A stretch of DNA of 64,000 nucleotides from Neoceratodus forsteri (taxonomy: Eukaryota > Chordata > Ceratodontiformes > Ceratodontidae), in NCBI GenBank assembly GCA_016271365.2, contig CM057456.1, positions 161,498,501 through 161,562,500 on the forward strand, read 5' to 3'. Under the pieces are notes generated by a model. The model saw nothing but the letters and a program-made list of their open reading frames with translations. It had not been told where the DNA came from and searched no databases. Both the position numbers and the translations under genes were made by a program. Positions 10,746 through 22,858 of this stretch are shown here, one piece after another. Positions within the stretch are counted from its first letter, which is position 1. Every line of letters begins with the position of its first letter.

Positions 10746-12104
10746 TTTGGCCCATGATATTGCAGAGCACAATATATAAAGCCATGTTTTCAGAGGTGCC
10801 ACGTGATTGAAGAAAAGTAATCAAATCCACAGGAAATGGTGAACTACCGGGGACCAGAAAACTGTTATTGTAGCTCAAAGACCCAGAATGTGATAAATTT
10901 CTGAAGGGGTTAAATTCTTGAAGGTGATGAACATTGGCCTGATGCATATGCAGGATGTAAAAATCATTTGTTAGTATCTTCCTTTTGTTCTCCAAAATGG
11001 TTTTGAATAGACCTCAAAGACAAGTACACATCCTTTAAGAACAAGTCAGACAGAAATGTGGATTCAATGCAGCACTCCACAACTCAGTGCTTGTATAACA
11101 GATTTACTGACCTTACTTTTGGCTTTGATGGCTTCAGAAAAAGTTGATTTATGATGAGAATGCCAATACCTGGTGGTGATGTTTTGCAGTTTCTTAGTCC
11201 AGGAAATGTTCATAGATGTTATGTTCAAGAATGGTCCAGTTCCTCCAAGCAGAAACACGAAAATCCACAAAAACTAAACTACTGACAGAGACAAACACAA
11301 GCAGCCAGCCACACAGGCTCTAGAGAAAAATGTCATAATTATGCTACAGGACATTAGGACTCTTGGCTCGCATACATAGTGAATATACACTTCTCTTCTA
11401 GTTCTCTTCCGGGGGCGGAGTTTAACTCCTTTGGGGTTATACAGATTCCTAAGACTGTTTTGTTCATATAGTTAAATGATCATATACTGACTCATTATTG
11501 AACTTTGAACATTTTGAGATGCATGAACTCATTTTCTAGGCAGTCCTTGAGGGATTTTTTTTAATTAATTTTTATTTGGCAGTAATACTGACAATTGATA
11601 TTATCTTGTAAAAAATAGTGTTACAGCACTGTAGGGTTAATTTTAATGTTTATGGAGTGTGTTAACTGGTTGAGAGTATAGCTTAGAAAATATTTCCAGA
11701 TAACTTTAATTCTGTGTAAATGTTTTAAACAGTTGTTCATACAAGGTACATTTTTCTTATTCCCTCTTATTTACATATATACATTTCTGTTGTACAGTTT
11801 TTTATCACACAGTATTATCAAATTTTAACTTGGACATTTGTGGTATTAAATCTAGGTCTTGCTTTTAATTTTGAATGTATTATCATAACACACACACATT
11901 CATTAGTAAGTTCAGTTATAGGCTTTGCCTGCTTGAGTGTTTTAGCTTCTCTTATGGATGTCATTTGACCTTGAAAAAATTCTCAGTAATAGCAAGCTAA
12001 TGGGATGCTTGCTATTCATTCCATTTAAATTTGTGATTTTTTGAAATGTTTCTTTTTTCTTGGTTTTTTTTTTTTATGTATAATCTGGATGTTAAAATAA
12101 TGTA
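10746..12104. other. AT-rich sequence without recognised features
   Basis: Contains a 124-codon minus-strand frame (10621-10995) that runs into the LINE head and may be its 5' untranslated DNA, plus unrelated AT-rich sequence. A short CA tract lies near 11890. No gene or repeat family could be supported. Confidence 0.45.
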
Positions 12105-12265
12105 AGTCTCTGAACAATTGTCATACGTCTCTGAGGAAGGACTTGATTGGTCCGAAAGCTTAGACACTCTTTTCTTTTTGTAACATCTATGTTGGTCCAA
12201 TAAAAGGTATCAGACCATTTGCTTCTGGATCTGTTCTTACAAGGACTAATATGGCAACTAATCTA
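12105..12265 (+). mobile_element. Dispersed vertebrate repeat (ttggtccaataaaagg family), copy 2
   Basis: Contains ctctgaggaaggacttgat, ggtccgaaagctt, tgttggtccaataaaagg and, further on, a diverged version of the downstream aacacggctacaac-like segment (aggactaatatggcaac). It is the same family as 4978-5085 but in opposite orientation, and longer at its 3' end. Confidence 0.7.
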
Positions 12266-13087
12266 TCTCCGTATGTTCACTTGGTCAATGCATTCCTGGC
12301 TGGATGTACCAGCTCCTGTCTTCAGACTCTACCACACCTTGGCTAGTTCCCCCAGCTCTCCTCTGCCTGTTGCTCTCTCAGGCACTTCAAATAGATCAGT
12401 TGGGCTCTCTCTTTCTGTCAGCATCTTGGGGTGGTCGGATGAAGTCTGGGTTGGCAAGTCCACCTCCTAGGTGGTTGAGTGCAGTTCGTGCTGATGTCTG
12501 GTTGGGTTGGCACGGCTGTTGGGAATCCCCTGCATAAGTGACGTTGTACTTTGGCAGCAGGGAACTTCGGTGCAGCAGAGGAACCATTCTCATCAGTGGC
12601 GTGGTCAGCCCAAAGCACTGGGCTCCTGTTCCTGTTGCTCCTGCTCTGGTTCCTGCTGTTGTAGTCCTTGGGGGGACTGAAGGGAGCAAACAGTATGGTG
12701 GCTGGTGCGGGGCTTGGAAGAGCCAAAGGTAAGCCCCCACCATCTGGAGGGTATGTTATGTTAGGTGTAAAAAATAAATAAATAAAGGTGACAGAGACTA
12801 AAAAGAGGGGCAGGCATCTTTCAAGTCACGCAAAATAGGACACTATAAACTAGAGTTACAAAAGTATGTGTTTATATTTAAAAAAAAAAAAAAAATCACC
12901 GTAACATGCACTACTGATTATAGTGCTTGGGATGCTTGTCTCCACAGTAGACACCATTATTTTCCGTTTATGACCTCATAATCGATTTTAGAAGCAATAG
13001 ATTGTGATGTCACAAGCAGACGATTGCTATTTCATAAGCAACCCAGCAACTAGAACAGATTCAGTCTATGGGACGGTGACCCTATCA
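12266..13087. other. No gene recognised
   Basis: Overlapping frames of 60-115 codons at 12300-12740 occur on both strands but show no domain. A short (aaat)n tract lies at 12766-12787 and an A-run at 12880-12895. There is nothing else to report. Confidence 0.45.
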
Positions 13088-13420
13088 ATCAATCCTTTAT
13101 TTATATAGCACAATTCTCTGAATGAATCAAAGCACTTTACATAAAGACACACACACATACATATAATAAAATCCTGTTATACGATATATAAAATATTATT
13201 TTATCTTAATCTTAAATCCCATTAAACTGATTCAGGGAATGCCTGTCTAAACAGGTGCATTTTTAATTTGCATTTGAACTACTCTGTCATAGTCTGGCAT
13301 TCTCTGATCTGCTGAGGTAGGGAGTTCCACAGGGTCGGGGCTGCAAATGTGCGAGCCCCAGGTGTGTTTGATTGGACCCTGGGAATCTCTAGCAGTCCCT
13401 CGTTGGAGGAGCGCAGTGGA
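13088..13420 (-). mobile_element. L2 LINE, 3' end
   Basis: On the minus strand the frame holds EGLLEIPRVQS and APTLWNSLPQQIRECQT, the usual C-terminal signature of L2-clade LINEs. The L2-type 3' end then follows, seen on the plus strand as caatcctttatttatatagca and caaagcactttacataaag. The element is cut off upstream of the C-terminal domain (5' truncation). A longer L2 with the same signature lies at 20.8-22.5 kb. Confidence 0.8.
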
Positions 13421-13699
13421 CAAAGTATTTTCATGTTAACGTATGTAGTTAAAAAAAGAAAGCTACATATAAAAAGTGAATAAAATATTTTCTGAAGTGT
13501 CACTGTACTATATTACTTTCAACAGAACTCCATTAAGGCAAAAGTCTCCAGAAATTTGAATTTTGGGGCCTTCTTTGTTGTTATTGTGGAAGACATTTTC
13601 AGAAACGCAACATTTTTTTTTCAGTAGACTTCATTTCTTCATGTCACTTCTAGCTCCCATGAAGTGATACTCTTCTGTTTATGACATGACCTTTTGCCA

Positions 13700-14667
13700 T
13701 GGAAGCTGTATAATTGCTGAAGGGCTGGAGGGGAACGTTTGCACATTGGCAGATGATACCAAGATCTGCAACAGAGTAGACACTACAGAGGGTGTTGAAA
13801 GAATGAAGAGGGATCTGGGAAAGCTGGAAAAATAGTCAAAGGTGTGGCAGTTGAAATTTAATTCAAAAAAAGTACAAACCATGCACATGGGGCAAAGAAA
13901 CCCTGTGGAGAGCTACAGGATGGGGGGGGAAGGGGGAGTTGCTGACAGTCACCGGGGAAGAGAGAGATTTAGGGATAATCATCCCAAATGACCTAAGGGT
14001 GGCCAAACAGTGTAACAAGGCTGTGGGGAGGGTCAGTGGGATGTTGGGGTACATAGGAAGGGGTATCACCAATAGAGGAAGGGAGGTGGTGATGCTGTTG
14101 TACAAAGCACTGGTGAGGCCTCATCTAGACTGCTGTGTTCAGTTCTGGAGGCCGTATCTTCGTAAGGACATAGACAGGGTGGAGGCAGTCCAGGGAAGGG
14201 TGGCCAAGATGGTGCAGGGCATGCATCAGAAAACATACGAGGACAGATTAAAAGACCTCAGTATGTATACATTTAAAAAGAGGAGGGAACAGGGGACATG
14301 ATGGAGACCTTCCAGTATTTTAAAGGCTTGAACAAAGTGCCGGAGGGGTGACTTCTTTCAATACGAGGAGCACAATATGAGATTGGAGGGAGGAAGGATA
14401 AGGGGAAATGTGAGGATGTTTTTCTTCGTGGAAAGGGTGGTGAATGCTTGGAGTAGCCTACCTCAGGATGTGGTGGGTGCTAACACAGTGCACAGTGGGG
14501 GGGATTCAGACATGCATGGGTTAGACATAAAGGAACCCTAGATGTGGGGAAGAGAGGCAAAAGCCAGTGACCAAGTAGGGTCAGTGACCACTGATGCAGG
14601 CAGAGAATACGGGCAGACTAGGTGGGCCCAGCGGTCCTTATCTGCCGTCAACTACTATGTTATGTCA
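13700..14667 (+). mobile_element. CR1 LINE, 5'-truncated
   Basis: The fragment begins inside reverse transcriptase with ADDTKICNRVDTTEGVE and continues through the thumb region. An open frame at 13939-14301 gives NRGREVVMLLYKALVRPHLD and QGRVAKMVQGMH. It reaches the 3' end with the family signature gtccttatctgccgtca and actactatgttatg. Truncation at the 5' side and an intact 3' end are typical of LINE target-primed insertion. A stop interrupts the frame near 13830. Confidence 0.85.
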
Positions 14668-15788
14668 GAAGCAAATGTGGCTTAAGGACAGGAAAAGCTG
14701 CAGGAACACATGAATTCTAAGGGGCAACAAGCCGTGGAAAGACATAGAAACGTGACAGCAGAAGCAGGTCAGTCTGCCCAACCGTGCCTGTTTTCATGCA
14801 GATCTGTTTAGTAAAATGGAATGCCCTCGAATTCAGTTTGTTTTGAATGCCATGACATTTGTGTTACTGTACTTTTTGAAAGAGATGGTAAAACTTGCTT
14901 TTTCTGTTTTTTTTATGCAGAAGGGAGATGTAAAAAGTTGGCTTGCCTTTATGCAGGGGTTGAAACAACTATTACAGCAGCTAGCCAGGAGTGCTTGTGA
15001 CTGAGAAAATGTCCTGCTACTACTCGTGCTGGGGCATATTATCTTTTTTCTTACTTTGTTACTTTTTGTCCTGTTAGTTCTCGTGTTCTCATTGCTGTTA
15101 CTCACGGAGTTCTCCAGTGTCTAATGCTCATCAGTTTCTCCTGTATCTCTTCACGTTTCTCTCTTATTATATTCGCTGTAGCATAATGGCTACGTTATTC
15201 TATGAGGGGTGCCCTTTGAGGGGTGTGACACTGTCCACTCAATGCAGAGCAGTGTTGCTGGGGTGTGACAGTGCCAGACCAATCAGCACCCAGGCTGACA
15301 GTGACAGAGTTTATGGCTTGCTAGACAGGGATGGCACCAACTTCAAAAGAACTTGCCTTCCCTTTGATCCCTGCTGCCCAGCAAGCCAGGCTGATCTGTC
15401 ATGGTCAGCCTGGAATGTGTGCCTGCAACAAAGAAAACTGTCCATCGTTGTCTGTTGCTGGCGGCCCTAATTGTTCCCCAACCTGACTCTCCCTATCAGC
15501 ACCCCCCCCCACGCACACGCACAGTAGTGACACTGGGGGTGCTCAGTTCCCCAGTGTCTAAAACTGTCCCTTGTCTTTTTTTTTCTTTATCTTTTAGCTG
15601 AAGAAAAGGAAACAGTCCATCATTGTCTGCTGCACCATTACCCACCCTCACCCTCCCACTCAGAACCCACCACTGCAGTCCCCCCACGCCCCATACTTAC
15701 CCACCGGAGGTCCAGCCCTGTAATCTTCCTTGGACCACAGACACGTCTTCACTCTTCATAGCCTAACTACGAACTGAGATAAGCACTT
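14668..15788. other. No gene recognised; possible duplicated segment
   Basis: Two segments about 185 bases apart (near 15437 and 15618) share the pattern aac[t/a]gtccatc[g/a]ttgtctg[t/c]tgc followed by a C-rich stretch, suggesting an old tandem duplication. No protein or RNA gene was recognised. The longest frame (15117-15470, 117 codons) has no recognisable domain. Confidence 0.4.
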
Positions 15789-16690
15789 CAGTGTATTTCA
15801 ATGGGGGTTTCAGCTTCAGTGTATTTCAGTGGGGTTTTCAACTTAGTGGCATAACTTGGCCATTTTTTTATATTTTTGCCCCAAATTTTCAACACACCTT
15901 TTTTGGGACCCCACCTCATGAACAATGCAAGTGATGTTAGGTAAATGTGTCCCGAAAGGTGATTTTGCGGTTGCTGCACGAAATCACCTTTCAAGCAGGA
16001 GTTGAAAATGTTCTCCTCCATTGTTCATGAGGTGGGGTCATAAGAAGGCTGTGTTGTAAATTTGGTGTAAAATTATTAAACAATGAAGTTATGAGCCTGC
16101 TTTGAAATTTGTGAACGCAGGCTCGTAACTTTTGGCTATTTTCAATATTTTGACCCCAAATTTCCAATATAGTCATTTCTTCATAGCTCCTCATGAATGT
16201 GACAGCTGTCATTTTTCAGATCCTGACCAAAATGTTTTTTTTTTTTGTTTTTTTTTTGTATCCTAAAAGGTGATTTTGCAGGTGCTGCGCAAAATCACCT
16301 TTTGGGTAGGAGTTGAAATGTTTATCTGCCTTTGTTCATGAGGTGGGGTCATAAGAAGGCTATGTTGAAAATCTCGTGTACAAATATTAAAAAATAACAA
16401 AGTTATGAGCCTGTGCTGAAATTTGTGAACGTAGGCTTGTAACTTTGGCAATTTTCAATACAGCCATTCCTTCACAGCACCTCGTGAATGTGACAGCTGT
16501 CATTTTTAAGATCCTGGCCAAAATGTTTTTTTAGCATCCCAAAAGGTGATTTTGCAGTTGCTGCGAAAAATCACCTTTCGGGCAGGAGTTGAAAATTTTC
16601 TCTACACTTGTTCATGAGGTGGGGTCATAAGAAGGGTATGTTGAAAATTTGGGGCACAAATATTAACAAACAAGACAGTTACACTGCCCA
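15789..16690. repeat. Array of alternately inverted ~145-bp modules
   Basis: A near-palindromic sequence aaaggtgattttgc...gcaaaatcacctttt occurs three times (15954-15991, 16265-16302, 16541-16578), and a second hairpin gttatgagcctgc...gcaggctcgtaac lies between them (near 16090-16130 and 16400-16445). The DNA on either side of each hairpin is inverted: ttgttcatgaggtggggtc on one arm corresponds to gaccccacctcatgaacaa on the other. Consecutive modules therefore alternate in direction and form a ~280-310-bp direct repeat of palindromes. No coding sequence is present. It may be a foldback MITE that expanded in tandem. Confidence 0.8.
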
Positions 16691-18420
16691 ACATCATCAC
16701 TTCTACTTTGCATTCTTAACTGTTAATAAAATGATTCCTTCGCTGAAGCAGTTGTTAATGTCGCTTTCAGTGGTATCAGCACCACACACCCCCTATGACA
16801 CCAGTACACGTGACGAACACTCTGCATTGACAAATGCTTGTTTTCTCTCCATCTAGCTCTCCAACACTTCTAACAAGTTAACTCACTAACATTGTTTTTG
16901 TCTGCATCTCTTCATCATCCAGACCTTCGGGTTGACTTCTTCCCATAGGAGGTAGAGAGAGAGCAGAACTGAAGTTTTGTTGTGGGACTGCCCCTCCCAA
17001 TATGCTTCATTCTTCCTCTTGTCTCCATCAGCAAGGGGGGCAGCCATTTCTTTTGCATCAGAGGACTTTTCATATTTGAAGTGACAAGATCAGAGCGTCA
17101 TACACTACTACTTTAGTAGCTTCACAGCAGTATTGGTGGTTCTGGAGGTGCAGCGCAGTGAAAGTACAAGGCAGGGTATTTTAAGCTCATAGAAACTCTG
17201 GAGCAGCAAGAAGATTGCCCCACATTTGGCTTGAGGTGGATGTTCATTTTGGACCCTAGGCATGCTGCTCAGACACCAGCTAAGGATTTTTAAACTGGGT
17301 AAGCATTTCTGTACAAGGGTGACAGTCAATTAGTCTTGTTATTGTGGTGTACCAGACAGTGTAACTATAGAACAACTTTTTTTTTAAAATTCTTTTCTAG
17401 ATTTTTGTGGTACGCAGTGCACATTGTAATCCAATCCTAGTTTGCCCCAGCTTTTGAGTGTGAGGGTGTGAAATGTTTGAAAATGCCCAGAAGCATCAAC
17501 TTGTGATCTCTAGGCAGTGGTGTGTCTAGGGCTTCTTCACATACTGTGCTGTCCAGACTGTTCCAAAATTCCTGGAGAGTGGGCAGGTCAGGAATTCTTG
17601 GTACCTCGGATAAATAATGAGACAGCAGGCATAGTAAACGTGAGTTATTCGAAACATGCATATCATTTCTGCTGTATAAGCCCTCCCTGGACTTTTTGGC
17701 TGGCTCACCAGGATGCTTGTCATCCCTTTCTCCGCTCTCCTGGTGGCAGTTGGGGAGGCAGGCTCTCTTTCTCATGCCTCCTGGTGGAAGTCAGAGCTGA
17801 CCAGTGTAAGGGATTGTACTCTGGTATACATTTTCCTCACTGTGTCCTTCAGAGAGGCAAAGACGAACAAAACAAACAACCATGACTGCAGGGGATCACT
17901 AAGAGGGTTTTTAAACCCTCTGGCGAAGCAGACAAGGAATCCATCATAACACAGTGACTTGTGGAAATTAAAGGCAAGAAGTCCTGTTCCAACAGAAAAT
18001 ACATATGCAGTGTGGGATAAAAGGACATGCTTGACATAACATTACTGTTTTACAGAGAACAAGATGTCCAGACCAGTGTAAATCACCAGTGTTTTCACAA
18101 CAAAACTGGTGCTTCCTGGGGTGGCAGGTGCAGGGTTTTAAATAATTGATTAGCACATTTTTTCTTGGGACAATACTAACTGTACAGAAAGTATTAATAT
18201 AGGTTTTCTAGAAGTCTTATGTTGTTAAACACAGTGAGGCAAGTGCTGTGCATTTTCACAATATTTTAACACTTTTATGAGCAAAACGCTAATCAGTTTT
18301 TAGGGTTAAATAAAACTCTGCAGGTGGTACATAAATCAAACTAATAAACCTATGTGTAATGAGATAATTGTTCATCTTCTCAATAATTTAGTGGTGAGGC
18401 GATGAACTGTGAACACACAT
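16691..18420. other. No gene recognised
   Basis: A 112-codon minus-strand frame (17437-17775) and a 122-codon plus-strand frame (17517-17885) overlap here. Neither shows a domain I recognise. The remaining sequence is unassigned. Confidence 0.4.
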
Positions 18421-18639
18421 ACTAATACAGGATATTAAGTAGCCAGTATTGCATCACACTTTGCAATGCAAACCAGCTGCTCATGCAGTCCATTTTTACT
18501 TCAGTGCAGGAAAATAGGATCCATCCTGCGACCCCCTCCCATCTCAGCCTGACCACCTTCCCACCCATGTCCCCACAGACACTCACCCATAAGTAGTTAA
18601 CTTTCTGCAATGACCGGCAGGGTGCTGCTAATAGTATGC

Positions 18640-18730
18640 TAACAATCTCACCACCATGGGCTCAAATGCCAGCATTCGCTCCCAGTAGTGCTCTGCTGTA
18701 TCATTAGACATTGCTGGCATTGCATCTCCC
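18640..18730 (+). repeat. Dispersed repeat, copy 2
   Basis: Contains tctcaccaccatgggctc, aatgccagcattcgctcc, cagtagtgctctgc and attgctggcatt, paralleling 3350-3435 in the same order. The class is unknown. Confidence 0.4.
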
Positions 18731-18733
18731 TGA

Positions 18734-18784
<51 letters not shown>
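18731..18784 (+). repeat. (GA)n microsatellite
   Basis: About 24 uninterrupted GA dinucleotides follow an interrupted gaaaagaaa lead. It abuts the end of the preceding dispersed repeat. Confidence 0.98.
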
Positions 18785-18785
<1 letters not shown>

Positions 18786-19194
18786 GTGTGAGTATTGAAA
18801 CAGATGATGCAAAGACAGCTAGTTTTAATAAAGGATTTCATTCAGGTTAAAATATTTTTCAAAAATTGTATATGTACATTTTTATTTTTAATTTTGCTAA
18901 TCACATTGAGGCAGGTGCTATGCACTTTCACATGCAAAACTGCTGATCAATTTTCATAGCTTATTTAACATCCTGTAATAAAATTACATGTAAACAATTG
19001 TATATCCCTGTTACATAAGTGGCAAGTTCCCACAGACACTCCTGAGTCTCCTAAATGGAACATTGAGGTTTTACAGCATTACTGTAATCCTAATCTAAAA
19101 CAAAAAAAAAACCAGACAAAAGTCCAAAAATGAATACAAAATAATGAATATGACCCTGTTTTCTCAAATTTGTGCTTCAACCATGCATATTTCT
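18785..19194. other. No gene recognised
   Basis: AT-rich sequence with no open frame or repeat match. Confidence 0.5.
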
Positions 19195-19620
19195 GTATCG
19201 CTCCAAGTTGTCAATGGGGGGAAGGGGTATGTGATGCTTGTGGTTAATGTACATTGGGGTTAGTGGTACAACTTGAAAGGTGTGACCTCAGTATACAACC
19301 CCAGAGACATGAGCATTCTGAGTGCAGCAGATATCTCTGTTGCACCTGTACCACTCGGGGGGTAGCAGCATAGATAGAGCTCTCTGGAAGAATTGCATTT
19401 TCTACTTACTGTTTGTTACCTTTGATAAGGAATTGTGCAACTGTGAGACAAGTTGGGGCTTCCTGGTGTCAGGGAACACCACTAAATTTAGGAATCTGTA
19501 CCTGTTTAAACTGAGGCTTTCTAACTGTGACCAAGTTTTAGTGTTTACAGTGCCTAAATGGCGACTGCTTGCCGTTAGTGGGATGTTTTATTTTAGGTCT
19601 ATAAACATATGCCAGCCTGG
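19195..19620 (+). repeat. ~430-bp dispersed repeat, plus-strand copy
   Basis: Aligns by eye over about 430 bases, at roughly 75-80%, with the reverse complement of 34915-35345. Shared blocks in order are ggttaatgtac, gtggtacaact, accccagagacatga, ggggtagcagcatag, agttctctgg-type sequence, aggaattgtgca, gttggggcttcctggtgtc, tttagtg..tacagt and gttagt[g/a]ggatgtttt. There is no coding potential. Good preservation over the whole length suggests one element rather than chance. The family is unknown. Confidence 0.75.
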
Positions 19621-20808
19621 TGCCTCAGGTAGGTGAGGACTTTTCTGTTTGTTGTGGCACGTGAGACAGATTGGTTTTTTGTGGCATGTGAGACAGAAAT
19701 TATTTTTTTGCTATCTGTGCTTTTTTTTCCTCCTCTTAGCGTATTGCCCCATGTTTCCCCCTTCTCTTGTTTAGTATGTGGTTCCTGGCTGTTTTTATGC
19801 TGTTTTTTGTCACCAGACGGAAAAAAAAGCTGATGTGGAACAGAGTATTAAATAAGCCGAAAACATTGATTTGCAGTTTTGCATATAAATGTTCTAGTCA
19901 TCATTGAAAATGCATAGCACTTGGCACAGAATGATTGGCAAAATTGTAAAAAAATATATAGGTTTATTCATTTTGTCTGTTGTGACATGGACTCACTCAA
20001 AAACAGTCAGCAGTCTACTGCTGTGCATCTCTGGAACTGGTTAGCGTTACCTCCTTTTTTGTGTATCGTTTTGCTATGCTGTACCAGCTATTTAATACCA
20101 TGTGGAACCTTTGGGTAAAGGTTTTGCAGGAAGGCTTATTTGGGCTTGCTTTCAGAGCTGTGGACTAGAGAGTTTCCTTGTGTCTTCTTTCTTTTATCCA
20201 TTCATCTGTGTTTTTACTCTTGGAAGTGAGCTTTCTTTCCCATGAGGTTCTCATTCTGAGCACAGCCCTTTATGTTGTATTTGCAGTTTCTGGCTTCCAG
20301 CCAGCTCCCTTGGCTACAGTACTTCACCATTATAAGGATAGTTAAGGGGTGAGGGAGACTCACATGCGTTGATTGCATGCGTGGACGTGCATATGCATGG
20401 TGGCTGTATGCTTCTAGCAGAAATATGGTTGGTTAGCCTTGTCAGCAAGCCCTGTTTTTTCCATTGTATGGTGCTGTTAAGTAGTGGAGGTGATCGCCCC
20501 TTCAGCAAGCTCCCTTTTGCCTTCTGTGCTCGGTGCTGTTAAGCGCATTCAGTTGGATAGATCTCTGGCTGATCCTGACAGTAGGTAGCCAGATAACAAA
20601 GTAGTCCCTAGGGGGCAGTGTCTGGGAATGTAAAGGTGTCTTTAATGCCTCAGGATTTAAAGATGTCCTTAAAGGGGCAGTGACCAATTAATTCTTTAAT
20701 TAATTTAATTAATTCTTCGCAGGGGCAGTGCAGTACCTCCTGCCATAGTTTGGTAGTACTTACAGTCTGAGATCAGTGGTGGCATGGCTTATTGTAGACC
20801 AGCTATTG
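19621..20808. other. No gene recognised
   Basis: Contains two related segments (cagcaagccctgttttttcc... and cagcaagctcccttttgcc..., each ending in ggtgctgttaag) near 20440 and 20510, a probable local duplication. A palindromic ttaattaatttaattaatt lies near 20690-20715. No gene was seen. Confidence 0.4.
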
Positions 20809-20919
20809 CAACAGAATGAATGAATGAAACTTTATTTGTAAAAGCGCCTTTCCAAAACCAAGGCGCTGTACATAAACAAAACAAATACAAATTTTAAAAC
20901 TCACATAACAATCAAAATG

Positions 20920-21320
20920 TTAAAATTCAAAAAAGTACCAGACCATAAACATCAGTTTCAACAAGATCCAAATATGCCAAATTACATATTCAATTAAGGA
21001 GCTATCTGGGTATGCTAAATTAAACAAGTGTGTTTTTAATGCCGTCTTAAAACTCTGGACAGTCAGGCAGTCTCTTACCCTACGAGGTAGAGAATTCCAC
21101 AGGGTCGGGGCCACAAAAGCAAAAGATCGGGCCCCCGATGTCTTTAAACGAACCCTGGGAATCTCTAGCAGTCCCTCATCATCGGATTGGAGGGGGCGGT
21201 AAGGGCGAAGGAGATCTTGCAGGTAACGGGGTCCCTGGTCGTGTAGGGCTTTATAGGTCAGTAATCTGACCTTGAAGGTGATCCGCCACTGTACTGGATG
21301 TGACTGGTTCTAGAAGTACC
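20920..21320 (-). pseudogene. L2, C-terminal region
   Basis: On the minus strand the block GLLEIPRV..KTSGARSFA-like sequence precedes APTLWNSLPRRVRDC, then FKTALKTHLFNLAYPDSS. This is the standard L2 C terminus and is closely comparable with the fragment at 13.1-13.4 kb. Frames change around 21115. Confidence 0.75.
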
Positions 21321-21454
21321 AGTCAATAACCTGGCTGCCACATTCTGCACTAGCTGCAAGTGGTGGATATCAACCCCCGGTAGCTTTAGGTAAAGGGCAT
21401 TGCAGTAGTCAAGGTGGGAGGTTACGAAGGCATGGATTTTACAATGGCCGACAC

Positions 21455-22499
21455 CTAGAATTTAAGAGTCAAGCAGTCATCAAAAATAATGCTCAAGTTC
21501 TGCACGTGATCTGAGGTAGTCAGCTGAACACCCCTGAGCCAAAGCACAGAAGGTCCCGCAATCAAACCTGCCTCCTGATGATCTGGGTCCACCACCAACA
21601 CCTTAGTTTTAGTCAGGTTCAACCGCAGCCAGCTGGCACTCATTCAGTCCTGGATCTCGGACAGAGTTGTTAAATACCGAGAGAATCACATCTTGCCTGG
21701 GCACAAAGGGCATGTACAGCTGAGTATCATCTGCATAGCAGTGAAAACTCAGACCGTACCACTTAATGATCTCTCCCAATGGCAGCATGTACACTGTGAA
21801 CAACATGGGTGACAAGATGGAGCCCTGCGGTACCCCGCAGGATAGGGAGAGAGGGGCTGAAGAATAAATTCCAGATACCAATCTCTGAGTCCTACCCACG
21901 AGGAAAGATCGAAACCATCTGAGGACCGTTCGAGATAGTCCACAGATGAACTGCAGGCGCTACAGCAGCACACCATGGTCCACAGTGTCAAATGCTGCAG
22001 AGAGAGAGTTTAAAGAGGACCAAGATGGAACGAGTCCTCCAATCTCTCGCTATTAGGAGGTGATTTAGCACCCGAACAAGGGCCGTCTCAGTACTGTGCC
22101 TCTTCCTAAATTCCAACTGGAGAGAATCATAGATATTATGGTTGGACAAATGATCATCCAGCTGCAGCGCAACCACCTTCTCAATAACCTTACCCAATAA
22201 GGGTAGGTTAGAGACAAGTCTGTAGTTAGCCAGACAGTCCGGGTCAAGGGAGGGTTTTTAAGGAGGGGTCGAACAGCTGCCTCCTTCAAGGGATCCGGGA
22301 AGACCTCCTTCTCCAATGACCTCCAGACTATTTCGGCTAGGACCGGGCCAATTTCATCTATGCACCCTACAAGCAGGCGCATAGGGCCCGGGTCTAAACT
22401 ACAGCTGGTTGGCTGCAAAGTCTGGATGACCCTCACGACATCCAAGATTTCTGGCTGGCTGAAGTCAGACCAATCAAACTGGGCGCCCGCCACCTCCAA
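21455..22499 (-). pseudogene. L2, reverse transcriptase fragments
   Basis: Fragments in order on the minus strand are a lead-in (22065-22499) with SCSLDPGPMRLL, a motif-1/2 region (21988-22197) with GKVIEKVVALQLDDHL and RKRHSTETALVRVLNHLL, and the palm (21609-21899) with SCGVPQGSILSPMLFTVYM and the box HCYADDTQLYMPF. The YADD active site is intact. A segment with KTKVLVVDPDHQ (21455-21643) follows. Frameshifts separate all pieces. Confidence 0.88.
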
Positions 22500-22510
22500 C
22501 CAACTGCCGC

Positions 22511-22858
22511 AATGTCCACTAGAGGGGGCCTGACAGATCCTGGATCTGCTGCAGGACTATGAGGCCTTCGTTCATTGGGTCCTAATGTCCTTACTGTATT
22601 CCGCCTAACATGTCTATGCGGTCCCTCCCAGCCAAATCTCCTGTCTAGGGGGCTGGGTGCACCTGTGGTGCCATCTAGCAGTGGTTAAGCTGAGTTGCAC
22701 AAGTCCATATTGCTTGTTTCAAGTGAGATGCTACATGCTGATCATCTGAAAATCTTAACCCACGAGACACCAGTACCAAAGCGTGTCTGTTCAGTTAGTG
22801 GGGGAAGGGGACATGTACTGGTAAGTCCAGTTGCACCAGAGCAGAGTGACACTGACGG
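22511..22858. other. No gene recognised
   Basis: Short unassigned stretch between the truncated 5' end of the L2 and a CR1 tail. Confidence 0.4.

Larger units (their letters stand above)
20809..22510 (-). mobile_element. L2 LINE, 5'-truncated
   Basis: Minus-strand LINE running from inside the region upstream of reverse transcriptase (about 22500) to a 3' end seen on the plus strand as aatgaaactttatttgtaaa and aagcgcctttccaaaacc. The endonuclease is missing, as expected for a truncated insertion. The coding region is split into several frames by indels. Motifs are those of the L2 clade. Confidence 0.88.

Noticed and set aside
15954..16578. CRISPR-like array from regularly spaced palindromes
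   Set aside because: Only three hairpins, with spacers that are themselves repeats in inverted orientation, in a eukaryotic context.
17437..17885. Opposed 112- and 122-codon frames as candidate genes
   Set aside because: Overlapping frames on both strands without domains or codon signals; treated as chance.
20690..20715. Replication origin or regulatory palindrome at ttaattaattt
   Set aside because: Simple AT repeat with no further support.
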